Below, piece after piece: positions 8,976 through 18,022 of a DNA stretch of 64,000 nt; position 1 is the first letter of the stretch; each line of letters opens with the position of its first letter. The position numbers were made by a program, and so were the translations under genes. Source of the DNA: CAMTWZ01 sp041749075 (GTDB lineage: Bacteria > Bacteroidota > Rhodothermia > Balneolales > HLUCCA01); the NCBI GenBank assembly GCA_041749075.1, contig JBGTBY010000010.1, positions 74,866 through 138,865 on the forward strand. Direction: 5' to 3'. The notes beneath the pieces were generated by a model that had not been told where the DNA came from, made no database searches, and was given only the letters and a program-made list of their open reading frames with translations.

Positions 8976-9869
8976 ATGCAAACCACTACCGTCGCCATCC
9001 CGTTTCTTCAGACCGTGAAGGCTTATTTCGAGCTGACGAAACCGCGTATCACCGCTTCCGTGGTGGCGAGCATGGCCATTGGTTTTTTCCTGGCGTCGGC
9101 CGGATCGGTGGATTTCGTGATGCTGTTCAACGCCCTCCTCGGCACCTGGATGATCGCCGGCGGAACCGCCGCCCACAACCAATATCTGGAACGCGATCTG
9201 GATAAGTTGATGGTGCGCACCTCGCGTCGCCCATTGCCGATGCTTCGCATCGAGCCGATCCACGCGCTGTTCTTCTCGCTGGCGATGATCTTCAGCGGAC
9301 TGATTTACCTCATCCTGAGCGTCAACGCCGTGGCCGGACTCGTTTCCTTGGCCACATCCTTCATCTATCTGAGCTTCTACACCCCGCTGAAGCGCATCAC
9401 CTTCGCCAACGTGCCCATCGGCGCGGTTGCGGGCGCACTTCCCCCCGTAGGCGGATGGGCGGCCGTGAGCGGCGATTTGAGTCACCCCGGCATGTGGCTC
9501 CTGTTCGGCTTCATCTTCTTCTGGCAGATTCCGCACGTGGTATCCATCGCTTGGATCCTCAAAGACGATTATGAAAAAGCCGGCTTCCGGATGTTGCCCA
9601 AAAACGATACCACCGGCTACGATACGGCCATGTACAGCATCACATCCCTCATCATGCTGCTTCCGGTCGGTTTCGGGATGTACATGATCGGGCTGACATC
9701 CGTGTGGGCACTCATCGTCGTCACCACCATCTCCATCGGATTCCTCTTCACCGGCTTCAAATTCCTGATCGACCGCACCAAAGACACCGGCCGCACCCTC
9801 ATGTTCGCATCGCTGGGCTATCTGCCCGCCGTATGGATCGTGCTGTTTGCGGATTATATGTTGATGTAG
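8976..9869 (+). CDS. ctaB: Protohaem IX farnesyltransferase (haem O synthase)
   Basis: This 297-residue UbiA-superfamily prenyltransferase farnesylates haem B to haem O. The first Asp-rich motif appears as NQYLERDLDKLM followed by RTSRRPLP, which is diagnostic for CtaB, and KDDYEKAGFRMLP is also conserved. Nine hydrophobic helices are apparent. It works upstream of CtaA in haem A synthesis. Its TAG stop lies in the first unit of a 7-base-period array (gatgtag). Confidence 0.94.
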   Translation: MQTTTVAIPFLQTVKAYFELTKPRITASVVASMAIGFFLASAGSVDFVMLFNALLGTWMIAGGTAAHNQYLERDLDKLMVRTSRRPLPMLRIEPIHALFFSLAMIFSGLIYLILSVNAVAGLVSLATSFIYLSFYTPLKRITFANVPIGAVAGALPPVGGWAAVSGDLSHPGMWLLFGFIFFWQIPHVVSIAWILKDDYEKAGFRMLPKNDTTGYDTAMYSITSLIMLLPVGFGMYMIGLTSVWALIVVTTISIGFLFTGFKFLIDRTKDTGRTLMFASLGYLPAVWIVLFADYMLM

Positions 9870-9904
9870 GAAGGGGGATGTAGGAAGGGAGAAGATCGAT
9901 GCAT
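9863..9904. repeat. Heptad-period array at ctaB 3' end
   Basis: The sequence runs in units of seven such as gatgtag, gaagggg, gatgtag, gaaggga. The pair gatgtag-gaagggg recurs once after 14 bases. The first unit contains the ctaB stop codon. It belongs to the heptad-array family seen elsewhere in this window. Confidence 0.6.
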
Positions 9905-9945
9905 CTTGATATGCAAACAGGATTGGTTAGCTTTCAAGATGACAT

Positions 9946-10485
9946 ATGATTTTAAAACCCATCTATTGTACCTATAGAATGCAATTCATAGGCTTAGCCG
10001 TTTTATCAAACGAAGTGAATGATATCCTTCCAAAGCTCAAGTTAGAGGCAAGCAATTTTGATTTAGTTATCGAACACCAGGAGGCTGATGACATAGATAT
10101 AGAGGTTCGTGATGGTTTACTTGGATTTATTGGTTCCTTAAACCTGTCTGTTATCAAAATCATGAACTCGTCCAAATCAAAAAGAAGTACAACATCTTCA
10201 CTTGTGAATCAAAATCTGGTCAACTTTTTTCTTGGAGAAGAAAAGGCAGATTTATTGGAATTTCTTTCATCAACTAAATCCATTCTCCCGAGCAAATATC
10301 ACCTCATATTTGCCTTTGAATGGCACAAGGGTGAATTATGTCGATACCATCAGATTCGACCAGAGGCCTTAAGACAGTATTTCAAGGACAATAATTCTTG
10401 GTACGTATGGCTATATGATTATTCAAAGGGTCATTACAGTGCAAATTTGGATGTCCCACTTATTCTTGAAATTGTGAATGACTAA
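9946..10485 (+). CDS. Hypothetical protein, AT-rich
   Basis: I do not recognise this 179-residue protein. There is no signal peptide or membrane helix; it appears soluble and acidic, with a C-terminal part rich in aromatic residues (NSWYVWLYDYSKGHY). An alternative start is the ATG at 9979 (MQFIGLAV). The codon use is visibly more AT-rich than ctaB before it or the gene at 11076 after it, which suggests a recent arrival. The next small gene starts 3 bases after its stop, so the two probably form a unit. A toxin/immunity or defence role is possible but unsupported by a motif. Confidence 0.6.
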   Translation: MILKPIYCTYRMQFIGLAVLSNEVNDILPKLKLEASNFDLVIEHQEADDIDIEVRDGLLGFIGSLNLSVIKIMNSSKSKRSTTSSLVNQNLVNFFLGEEKADLLEFLSSTKSILPSKYHLIFAFEWHKGELCRYHQIRPEALRQYFKDNNSWYVWLYDYSKGHYSANLDVPLILEIVND

Positions 10486-10488
10486 TGC

Positions 10489-10857
10489 ATGCACTTGTCA
10501 CAAGCCATTATGGATCAACAACTAAAACAAGAAGCACTTGATTATCTGGAAGAGTTGTACAAGAACACTCCGTACGAAAAAAGCGGCGAGGAGTATCTTA
10601 GAAGAATCGAATGGAAAATTCGCCAGAATGAAGGTGAGTTACTTGATTCCATTATCGCTGCTCTTGAACTTTGGCTAAAGGGTGATGACCACAACAAAGC
10701 AGAATATGCCATTCATTTGATGGGTCGTTTAGGTGCGAAGCAGTACTTGCCCGAGCTTGAGAAACTACTTCATGACATGAACGAGAATAAGTCACGATTG
10801 CCGAACTACTGGAAGTCTTTCGTTCAAGGAGTGATAAACCAGCTCAATCGGAAGTAA
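10489..10857 (+). CDS. Small helical (HEAT-like) hypothetical protein
   Basis: This 122-residue soluble protein is almost entirely helical. The stretch LWLKGDDHNKAEYAIHLMGRLGAKQYLPELEKLL looks like one HEAT-type helical pair. A second possible start is the ATG at 10510 (MDQQLKQE), which would trim seven residues. It follows the unknown 179-residue gene by 3 bases and shares its AT-rich composition. Small HEAT-like proteins of this kind often act as partner or immunity proteins, but here that is only a guess. Confidence 0.6.
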   Translation: MHLSQAIMDQQLKQEALDYLEELYKNTPYEKSGEEYLRRIEWKIRQNEGELLDSIIAALELWLKGDDHNKAEYAIHLMGRLGAKQYLPELEKLLHDMNENKSRLPNYWKSFVQGVINQLNRK

Positions 10858-10870
10858 ATAACCGAACCCC

Positions 10871-10948
10871 ATGACCCAATCCGACACCGACCGAATCATT
10901 GAAATGGCGTGGGAAGACCGCACGCCGAGCTTCGAAATCCTGAAATAG
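10871..10948 (+). pseudogene. Relic of a TIGR03643 / DUF2805 family gene
   Basis: The 25 codons from the ATG at 10871 read MTQSDTDRIIEMAWEDRTP and then diverge to a stop. DRIIEMAWEDRTPFEAI is the characteristic start of the small TIGR03643 (DUF2805) family of about 80-90 residues, so this appears to be the first third of such a gene with the rest lost. Nothing in the next 120 bases continues the family in any frame that I can see. Confidence 0.6.
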
Positions 10949-10997
10949 ACCGGTTTAGAAGCAAATATCAGAAAGGGTAGTAATTCGCTACTAGAGA

Positions 10998-11016
10998 ATG
11001 ATTATCATATAATCAT
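10998..11016. promoter_or_regulatory. Inverted repeat, possible operator
   Basis: A perfect 8-base inverted repeat, ATGATTAT-CAT-ATAATCAT, lies between the gene relic and the outer-membrane-type gene at 11076. Its A/T content and position suggest a regulator site. No T-run follows it. Confidence 0.35.
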
Positions 11017-11020
11017 CATT

Positions 11021-11050
11021 TCCTCCCGAGGTGGGGGTTCATCCCCACCC
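11021..11050. repeat. REP-like hairpin, member of a hairpin family
   Basis: After cctcccgag comes a stem of seven base pairs (G-GTGGGG with CCCCAC-C) closed by the loop GTTCAT. A related hairpin with loop GTTTAT and different but again complementary stem bases is at 12664-12685. This one lies just upstream of a gene start and not at a transcript end, so it is more likely a repeat than a simple terminator. Confidence 0.5.
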
Positions 11051-11075
11051 CTTCACGTTCAACCACGAGGTCGAT

Positions 11076-12644
11076 ATGAAACCCTTCATTCTTTTCGCGA
11101 TCTGCGCCACGCTCACATCCTCCCTGTACGCGCAGAGTTCCGCCTACACCCCGTTCCAGCAATCGTATTATTATTCTCCGAACCACACATCGGGTGAATC
11201 GAGCGAGCTGTTCAATCTGATGTCGGACCCTTACTTGGCCATCCAGGCTAATCCGGCCGATGCCCGCTTCTTCCGCACCGGAAAAACGATCATCAACGCC
11301 TCATGGCAGTCGGAGCAGAAGGAAGATTATTTGCAACCATATTGTTATGACTGTATCACGACTCATGAAGCGATTTGGATCCCATTCCCGAGGGTCCGTT
11401 CCCTCCCAGCCATGCGCCCTCAACTGGGTGTCGGACTAATCCATCATTTCGCGGATGCCAGATTTTCGCCCGTATTTGGTGTCGATATTCAGCAATTCCG
11501 GCACGAAACGAGCTTCATCGATGTGCCAACCTTGAATGCTTCATACTTGTCGACGAATGACTCATTTGCCCCTTTGGTACCTCAAAATTCACACCAAAGG
11601 GACGGACTCATCCTTAACACGTTTTTAGCTTTGAAATTGTCTGAACATTGGGATGCGGGTTTGCGCTATCAGGTCGGCTCATTCGGAAGCGATGGAAAAC
11701 GCAATCAACTTGACGACGGTTTCTACTTCAGTTCGTTCCTGGATCCTGGGTATCGTTGGAACTATCGGTCTTTGGTTCTGTCGGATGCGGGTCAGCAAGA
11801 ACTTTCAGCCGGACTCATCCATCGTTCCGCCCGCTCATCCACATCCTTGTCTTATTCATTCTTCACCGGCAACGAAACCATTTATCAATCCGGTAGCACC
11901 AACCTCAGCCGGAACTGGAATGAATACGAAACCAATGCCAAACGCAACCGCCACACGGCTTACGCTCGCTACTCCACCGAACTAAGCTCCACCAAAACCT
12001 TTTCCTGGCTGGGACGCGCGGCGTATGCTTCCGGCCCTTCGAATGGGAGCAACCACTACATAAGCCAATTTGAAGATCATTCTCCAGAATCGACTGACCG
12101 TATCTACTACCGGTATGAACAATCCGATCTTGAAGAATTACAATCGGATGCGAGCCAATCGGCCATCGAAACCGGATTCGGTTTCACGGAACGTCAAGAA
12201 AAATGAAATTTGCATGTCGGACTCTTCTCCGGATATGTGACACATCACGACAGCAGAAGCATCGATTTGATGCGAACCACCTACACTTCTCGGATTGATT
12301 TGGATGATAATGGAAATGAAGTTCCCAATGAGTCAACAAATACGTTTCAAGATGACCAGACGTATCAATATCGCGACCAAATCAGCTATTTCCGGGTCCC
12401 AATCCTCGCCGAAATGCAAGCGAGTTCGTCTGTTCGGTTCATGTTGGGCGCGGAAATGGGATATCAGCACGCAAATAACTCCGATGCGGATGTCACAACC
12501 AGATTATGGATCGGAACTCGGGTGAGTCCATCGGATCATTGGAATCTGACACTTCGGACCCAGAACATCCAGAAAAACTCCTTCTCCCGCTACGCCCTGA
12601 ATGATATGAAAAGCGTGATGCTGAGTGTGTCTTATTCGAGGTAA
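11076..12644 (+). pseudogene. Putative outer-membrane beta-barrel protein interrupted by an in-frame TGA
   Basis: The start is the ATG at 11076, preceded by GAGG, and gives a signal peptide (MKPFILFAICATLTSSLYAQ). The reading frame stops at TGA 12204-12206 but continues in the same frame without another stop to 12644, where it ends in VMLSVSYSR, typical of a last beta strand. Alternating strands with many Tyr/Trp/Ser and short turns suggest an outer-membrane barrel of about 520 residues. A single change of TGG (Trp) to TGA would explain the break (REK-W-NLHVGLF). The product family is not recognised. A sequencing error or true nonsense mutation are the likely causes. A terminator hairpin follows. 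Confidence 0.6.
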
Positions 12645-12663
12645 AATTCGTTTTATCTTCTCG

Positions 12664-12689
12664 AGGTGCGGGTTTATCCGCACCTTTTT
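12664..12689 (+). terminator. Intrinsic terminator after the barrel gene
   Basis: A perfect 8-base-pair stem (AGGTGCGG with CCGCACCT) with loop GTTTAT is followed by TTTT. It fits termination of the barrel gene transcript. It is also a member of the hairpin family that includes 11021-11050. Confidence 0.65.
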
Positions 12690-12692
12690 AAC

Positions 12693-12715
12693 GGGCGGAT
12701 GCGATCCGCCCTTAC
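12693..12715. repeat. Hairpin repeat GGGCGGAT-GCG-ATCCGCCC
   Basis: This perfect 8-base stem with a 3-base loop recurs nearly unchanged at 17976-17996. In both places it lies immediately before the 3' end of a fumC sequence, so it forms part of the region shared by the two loci. Confidence 0.6.
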
Positions 12716-12716
12716 G

Positions 12717-13382
12717 TTATTCCGTAAACCCACCCTTCGTCATCGCCACCGGATCCAGCGCATGCGCCAGTTCCTCACGGCTGAGCTCGGTCATTTCCAG
12801 GGCCACATCGATCAGTGCGCGGTCTTCAGCGAAGGCCTTCTTCGCGATCTTCGCGGCCAGGTGGTAGCCGATCAGCGGATTCAGCGCCGTTACCAAAATC
12901 GGATTCTTATCGATTTTCGCGCGGATGGACGCTTCATTCACATGGATGAGCGACACCGAGATATCCGCCAAGTTGCGCGACGCCGAAGCGAGGATGCGGA
13001 TGGATTCGAGCAAGTTATGCGCCACCACAGGCAACATCACGTTCAGCTCGAAGTTTCCGGATGCGCCGCCGATCGTGATCGTGGCATCGTTGCCGATCAC
13101 CTGCGCACAGACCATCGCCATAGATTCTTCCGCCACCGGATTCACCTTCCCAGGCATGATCGACGATCCAGGCTGCAACGCGTGAAGCTGGATTTCCCCG
13201 ATTCCACTATTCGGACCCGAATTCATCCAGCGAAGATCGTTCACGATTTTCAGCAGGCTTACGGCCAGAGTTTTGAGCTGTCCGCTCATCTCCACCGGCG
13301 CGTCGACCGTGGCTTGCGCCTCAAAATGATCCCGCGCTTCGGTGAATGGAACGCCGGTCAACTCCGCTACTTTTGCCGCGAA
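12717..13382 (-). pseudogene. 3' fragment of a second fumC (fumarate hydratase) copy
   Basis: The minus strand reads the last 214-220 codons of a class II fumarase, including GSSIMPGKVNPV and the natural stop, almost identical to the intact fumC at 18023-19408. Homology ends abruptly at 13382, where AT-rich unrelated sequence begins; there is no N-terminal part and no plausible start. Only three residue differences are visible (EAQ/ESQ, GYHL/GYDL, MTEL/MTDL), although many third-position bases differ (about 17 in the first 275 bases by eye). The fragment lacks the N-terminal domain and part of the active site and so should be inactive. Confidence 0.85.
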
Positions 13383-13483
13383 CTTATTTATTTGCTATTC
13401 AGGTATACTTGTACTATGTTAATGCAAATGTTTATGACTTTACAAAGACTCATAAACATAAACACCAAAGTAAATGCCCAGAA

Positions 13484-16400
13484 ATGAAGAATCTACAATT
13501 ATCGATTGTCCTCTTATTTTGTATGCCAGGATTTATTATTGCTCAAGATTTCAATAATGAGTTTGTTTCAGTTGAATACCAAGGACAATTATTCAATTAC
13601 CTACCTGGACATTACATTTTAAAAATACGTGATTTCCAAAATTTACAAGAAGTAAAAAATCAATTACAAAGAAACGGTTTCACATTAGGTCCGAATATAG
13701 GATTGAATTATTACGCTATTTCGGGCATAAATAGAACATTTGATGAGTTATATTTGTTAAACTCATCATCATTTCGAGACTTTGGCGAGTTAATGCCGGT
13801 AACCGAAATAAGGACAGATTATATTCCAAACGACGATTTATTTCTTGGCGACCCTTCAATGTATGACTCTTACTATGGTGCATATAATTCGCCTGGTCAA
13901 TGGTACCTAAAAAATTCTGCATCAAACCCATTAGCAAATTCAATAATAGGTGCAGATAGCAAGGTTTGGCAAGCTTGGGATATTAGCACAGGTAGTGAAG
14001 ACATTGTGATTGTTGTTTTTGATACAGGTATAAGCACGGATTCAACTGGCGTTCTTAACCATCCAGACTTAAGCAATTCAAATAGAATCATTAAAGGGAG
14101 GCGCTACCTGTATACAAATAATCCGAACGATCCGTGGGGATCTGATACTTTGAATGTATCAGAAGGTTTTAACCAGAGTAACCAGCCACATGGGACATGG
14201 ATGACCGGTATTATTGGAGCCGAAGCAAACAATCATTTTGGTATTTCTGGAGTAGCACCGACCGCCAAGTTATTAATAATGAAAGTAATGAGTGATAATG
14301 GTTTCGGAGATCCATATAGCCTCCCAAAAGCAATGGATTTCGTTGTGAATTATCAACTGTCGAATCCGCATAAAAGAATAATTATTAACATGAGCATCAG
14401 TGGATACGACCAGGTTATGTCTCAGAATATCGCAGATTTGGCATCTGATCATAACATTTTGATTGTGGGATCTGCTGGAAATACGAATTCTGATAACAGT
14501 AATTGCAATTTTATTGCCACATATCCAGGAGCCATCGCAAGTTCAGCAAGTAATGTTATATCAACAAGTGCATCAAATCACTATGATGCGATAGTATTTA
14601 ATGCACGTTGTGCAAACACAACTGGCCAAGTAACGATAGTTGCTCCGGCTGGTACTAGTGGAGGTCCTGATTATTGTAATTTTGACTGCTCTGCAATAAC
14701 TACTTCGCCAATTCAGCATTCAATTGTAAATCAAATGCATACAAAAACTGATTATTTTGCTTTTGCCGGTAAATCCTCGGGGGCGGCGGCTCATGCATCT
14801 GGCGTGAGTGCGCTGATATGGTCCGCAAATCCTGAACTTATACCTTCTGAGATTAAGCAGTTAATTATAGACACCGCTGACAAAGTGCCTGGGATGGGTG
14901 GTCAAAACTATCATAACCGATACGGTTACGGTAGAATCAACGCCCTTAAAGCCGTATACCGCGCACATCGAATGAGGGTTGAGGAGGAAATGGCCTCATA
15001 CAAATCCCTTGACGAGTCCGCTACGGCAACAAACCAAGGAAGACGTATTGTTCATGATGGCTCGTCATCCCACATCGTTTTCGAGTCGGGTGGAGAGATT
15101 GTCTACTTCAAACGTCTGAGTAACGGATCACTTTCCACACCAATACTTCTTTCCCAATTACAGGATACCCTGATCGGACGCAATGGCAAGCCATCCATTA
15201 CCCTGAGCGGATCTACGGTTCATGTGGTCTGGCAAAAGAAACGCTACGGGTACGACGTTTACGACATCGTGCATCGATACAGCACAAACGGCGGTTCCTC
15301 GTGGAGCAGTGAGGTGTATGCAAAAGAGAGCCTGGCCCAAACGTGGGATCCCATTCCCGCTCTAGCCGGATCGGTGGTGAGCTGGTCGCCACACCTGATG
15401 CTCACCTACCGTGGTCCTGACGGAATCCATGCTCTGGTTTACAATTTCAGCACGAACCTTTTCGGTCCTTACGCCACGGGCAATTCCCTTATGCTCGCAG
15501 ATACACTGGCCACAAGTCCGGCATTGGCGGCTTCATACTACGGAAGCAACAATAAACAACATATCGCCTGGAGCGACAACGGTGCCTCCATCCGGTATTC
15601 CATGTTCACGGCAAGCAGCGGCACGTGGAGTACGCCAGTCAACCTATCATCCATCGTAAGTGGCTCGGCAAGTCACCTGACACCTAGCATCAGTGGCAAC
15701 ATCAACGGAAACATTCATTTGGTCTGGCATCGGAGCACGGGTAGCGGACAATACCAGAACATCATCTACCACCGACGCAAACATTCATCGGACGGAACCT
15801 GGCCCAATCAATATTCCGCGACATACTACCAATATCAGGGAACTCCTTCCATCAAATCCGTGAATTCAACCGAAGCGATGTTGGCTTGGTCGCAACTGGT
15901 TCCATCCACACATTGCACGTACAAACAGCCTTACAATTCAAATGGTCAATGGGGAAATATGACCCAACTTTCATGTGGCGGAGCCAGATATCCGTCTGTA
16001 TCGTTGTATGGTGAAAATAGAGCCGTATGGACCTCTGGAACAGTTTTACCATCCGATATTGTGGTCAGCTCCAGCGCACTTAAAGATCAAGCGCCAAAAG
16101 AACCCACCTACATTCGCTCGATTTCATGGAAATCCGACCAATCTTCGCAAAGAATTGAATTGCTACTCGCCTCACCTTTATTGGTTGTGGACGGAGTAGA
16201 GCACTCGTTACCATGGGTCCAAGTTCATCCAGATACCATCATTTCTAATCTGAATTTGGGTGATTATTTGCGCCCGGATCTATCTACAGTGGATGTCGAC
16301 GCACTCGGTAGAGGGAATATTAGGTTCAGGGCTCACATCTCGGCTCAGATACCCAGAGATTTAGACGGGCTTGATTTGAATGTATTCAACAATGGGCAAG

Positions 16401-16897
16401 CCGTACACTCGCATTCCATGGACTTTAATGGTGACAAGTCTTCAATGACACTCTTTTTAGATCTACCATTGGGTTCTGTGAAAAAAGATGATTCTGTATT
16501 CATTCGACCCTCGACCGATTCAATGTTCGATCTTGCTCTGGGACATCACACGTTCGAACCTGATGGATGGGGTCGTTGGACTGGGGCCGAAACAGATGCG
16601 ATACATGAAATCGCCGAATATCAAGTAGAATCTCCAACTAAATTTTCGATTGACACATATCCTAATCCATTCAACCCTACAACTCAGATTCGATTTACAC
16701 TTCCCGAATCTGGTGTGACGAATCTAAAGATTTACGACATCCTCGGCCGTCAAGTCGCTGTGATTGTAAACGGCTTGTTAGCAGCTGGAGAGCATCAGTT
16801 CACTTTCGATGCGACGGGATTGCCTTCTGGTTTGTATCTATACAAAATAGAATCTGGCGGACAGGCGCTATCCGGCAAAATGCTGTTAGTTAAATAA
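13484..16897 (+). CDS. Secreted S8 subtilisin-like protease with C-terminal T9SS sorting domain
   Basis: The ATG at 13484 gives a signal peptide (MKNLQLSIVLLFCMPGFIIAQ), so longer forms starting upstream are unlikely. The 1137-residue protein has a subtilase domain with catalytic Asp180 (VVFDTG), His236 (PHGTWMTG) and Ser432 in GKSSGAAAHASG, an unusual version of GTSMAAPHVAG, plus the oxyanion region VGSAGN. A long middle region resembles beta-propeller or sialidase-like repeats (HIVFESGG, VHVVWQKK, QHIAWSDNG, IHLVWHRS). The last 80 or so residues are a Por-type sorting domain (YPNPFNPTTQIRF to SGKMLLVK), implying export through T9SS. The 5' part up to about 14930 is much more AT-rich than the rest. 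Confidence 0.9.
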   Translation: MKNLQLSIVLLFCMPGFIIAQDFNNEFVSVEYQGQLFNYLPGHYILKIRDFQNLQEVKNQLQRNGFTLGPNIGLNYYAISGINRTFDELYLLNSSSFRDFGELMPVTEIRTDYIPNDDLFLGDPSMYDSYYGAYNSPGQWYLKNSASNPLANSIIGADSKVWQAWDISTGSEDIVIVVFDTGISTDSTGVLNHPDLSNSNRIIKGRRYLYTNNPNDPWGSDTLNVSEGFNQSNQPHGTWMTGIIGAEANNHFGISGVAPTAKLLIMKVMSDNGFGDPYSLPKAMDFVVNYQLSNPHKRIIINMSISGYDQVMSQNIADLASDHNILIVGSAGNTNSDNSNCNFIATYPGAIASSASNVISTSASNHYDAIVFNARCANTTGQVTIVAPAGTSGGPDYCNFDCSAITTSPIQHSIVNQMHTKTDYFAFAGKSSGAAAHASGVSALIWSANPELIPSEIKQLIIDTADKVPGMGGQNYHNRYGYGRINALKAVYRAHRMRVEEEMASYKSLDESATATNQGRRIVHDGSSSHIVFESGGEIVYFKRLSNGSLSTPILLSQLQDTLIGRNGKPSITLSGSTVHVVWQKKRYGYDVYDIVHRYSTNGGSSWSSEVYAKESLAQTWDPIPALAGSVVSWSPHLMLTYRGPDGIHALVYNFSTNLFGPYATGNSLMLADTLATSPALAASYYGSNNKQHIAWSDNGASIRYSMFTASSGTWSTPVNLSSIVSGSASHLTPSISGNINGNIHLVWHRSTGSGQYQNIIYHRRKHSSDGTWPNQYSATYYQYQGTPSIKSVNSTEAMLAWSQLVPSTHCTYKQPYNSNGQWGNMTQLSCGGARYPSVSLYGENRAVWTSGTVLPSDIVVSSSALKDQAPKEPTYIRSISWKSDQSSQRIELLLASPLLVVDGVEHSLPWVQVHPDTIISNLNLGDYLRPDLSTVDVDALGRGNIRFRAHISAQIPRDLDGLDLNVFNNGQAVHSHSMDFNGDKSSMTLFLDLPLGSVKKDDSVFIRPSTDSMFDLALGHHTFEPDGWGRWTGAETDAIHEIAEYQVESPTKFSIDTYPNPFNPTTQIRFTLPESGVTNLKIYDILGRQVAVIVNGLLAAGEHQFTFDATGLPSGLYLYKIESGGQALSGKMLLVK

Positions 16898-16913
16898 TGA
16901 CGGAGGTCAACCT

Positions 16914-17966
16914 ATGAAATATTCAATTTTCTTACTGTTAACCGTGCTAGCCCCTTGGGTTTACCAGCCTCTAAGCGCCCAATCCCCTCACCAAGTGTAT
17001 GATTTGCGGCCAGGTGTGGAGCGATTGTTCGACAACTGCCTGAATTTCCCACCCTATTCGGAGTGCCGGCTAGGCGACGCGCAACTTTGGTTAGAACGTG
17101 TGTTAGGGGATGTTGCGATGAGTGGAAAAACCTATGCGAGTGTCCAGTACAACAAGATTTTAGAGGGATCGCGACCATTTTATATCCCCTACGATACGCT
17201 TTTCTATCGCGTGGATGGCCAAAAGCTGTTTCGATGGGTGGATGGCGTAGATCGGTTGTTGTATGATTTTTCGATCACGAAAGGCGGATCCATAGACGAT
17301 ATCCAGCACGAAAGTCCGGGCTATTACGCCCCTCACATGAGTGACATCACACTGAAAGCCGATTATCGAGTGCTGTTTCCTGAAGGAGAAGCCTATCGAA
17401 TGCTTTTCGGCGATGATAGTGCCACTACTGAGATTGATTCCATCACATTTGTGAACGATTACCTTTCCTCGCAAGCCGCATTCCTTGATTTGGATCATTG
17501 GTCGCTTCCGTTCAAGAATATGCCAGACGAAGGACCTCCATCCACGTTCTTGTACATCGAGAGATTCGGTTTGGTGCTAACGCCCTTCGCTGAAACAAAT
17601 GCATTGATGCTCGCTTTCAAATCGCATGATGGGGTATCATTTGGAGCTCGAGTGGAATACCTCACGCCAACCAATCTTGAGACTTCGGTAACGGATGTTG
17701 CAAAATCAATTGAGCTTTTTCCTGCATACCCCAATCCGTTCAATCCAACCACTCAAATCCGATTCACAATCCCTGAATCCGGATGGGTACAACTGACGGT
17801 CCATGACATTCTTGGACGGGAAGTCGCCATTTTAGTGAACGGCATTCTTCCCGCCGGTGAGCATCAATCCAGCTTCGATGCGTCTAACTTGTCTAGCGGT
17901 GTCTTTCTCTACAGCTTGCGGGCAGGCAACACGGTTCTCACAGGAAAACTCCTGCTCGTCCGCTGA
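16914..17966 (+). CDS. Secreted protein with T9SS sorting domain, unknown function
   Basis: This 350-residue protein has a signal peptide (MKYSIFLLLTVLAPWVYQPLSAQ) and a C-terminal Por-type sorting domain starting at YPNPFNPTTQIRF and ending SGKLLLVR. That domain is closely similar to the one of the protease just upstream. The middle 240 residues show no family that I recognise. A GGAGG ribosome site lies before the ATG and only 16 bases separate it from the protease stop, so the two are probably co-transcribed and exported by the same system. Confidence 0.8.
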   Translation: MKYSIFLLLTVLAPWVYQPLSAQSPHQVYDLRPGVERLFDNCLNFPPYSECRLGDAQLWLERVLGDVAMSGKTYASVQYNKILEGSRPFYIPYDTLFYRVDGQKLFRWVDGVDRLLYDFSITKGGSIDDIQHESPGYYAPHMSDITLKADYRVLFPEGEAYRMLFGDDSATTEIDSITFVNDYLSSQAAFLDLDHWSLPFKNMPDEGPPSTFLYIERFGLVLTPFAETNALMLAFKSHDGVSFGARVEYLTPTNLETSVTDVAKSIELFPAYPNPFNPTTQIRFTIPESGWVQLTVHDILGREVAILVNGILPAGEHQSSFDASNLSSGVFLYSLRAGNTVLTGKLLLVR

Positions 17967-17974
17967 TTCATCCA

Positions 17975-18022
17975 AAGGCGGATGCGATCCGCCCTTACCT
18001 CCCGAGGGCTGAAGCCATCGGC
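17975..18022. repeat. Hairpin repeats between T9SS cargo gene and fumC
   Basis: The hairpin GGCGGAT-GCG-ATCCGCC (17977-17993) repeats the element at 12693. It is followed by cctcccgag and a second stem (GAAGCC-AT-CGGCTT). The prefix cctcccgag also opens the hairpin at 11021. The block separates two convergent genes and may act as a terminator, but no clear T-run is present. Confidence 0.5.

Noticed and set aside
12204..12206. TGA read as selenocysteine or as a recoded codon
   Set aside because: No hairpin of SECIS type follows directly, the protein has no redox context, and TGA is used as a normal stop in many genes here.
13346..13483. Longer protease starting at 13346
   Set aside because: It would read through the antisense of the fumC fragment and place the clear signal peptide internally.
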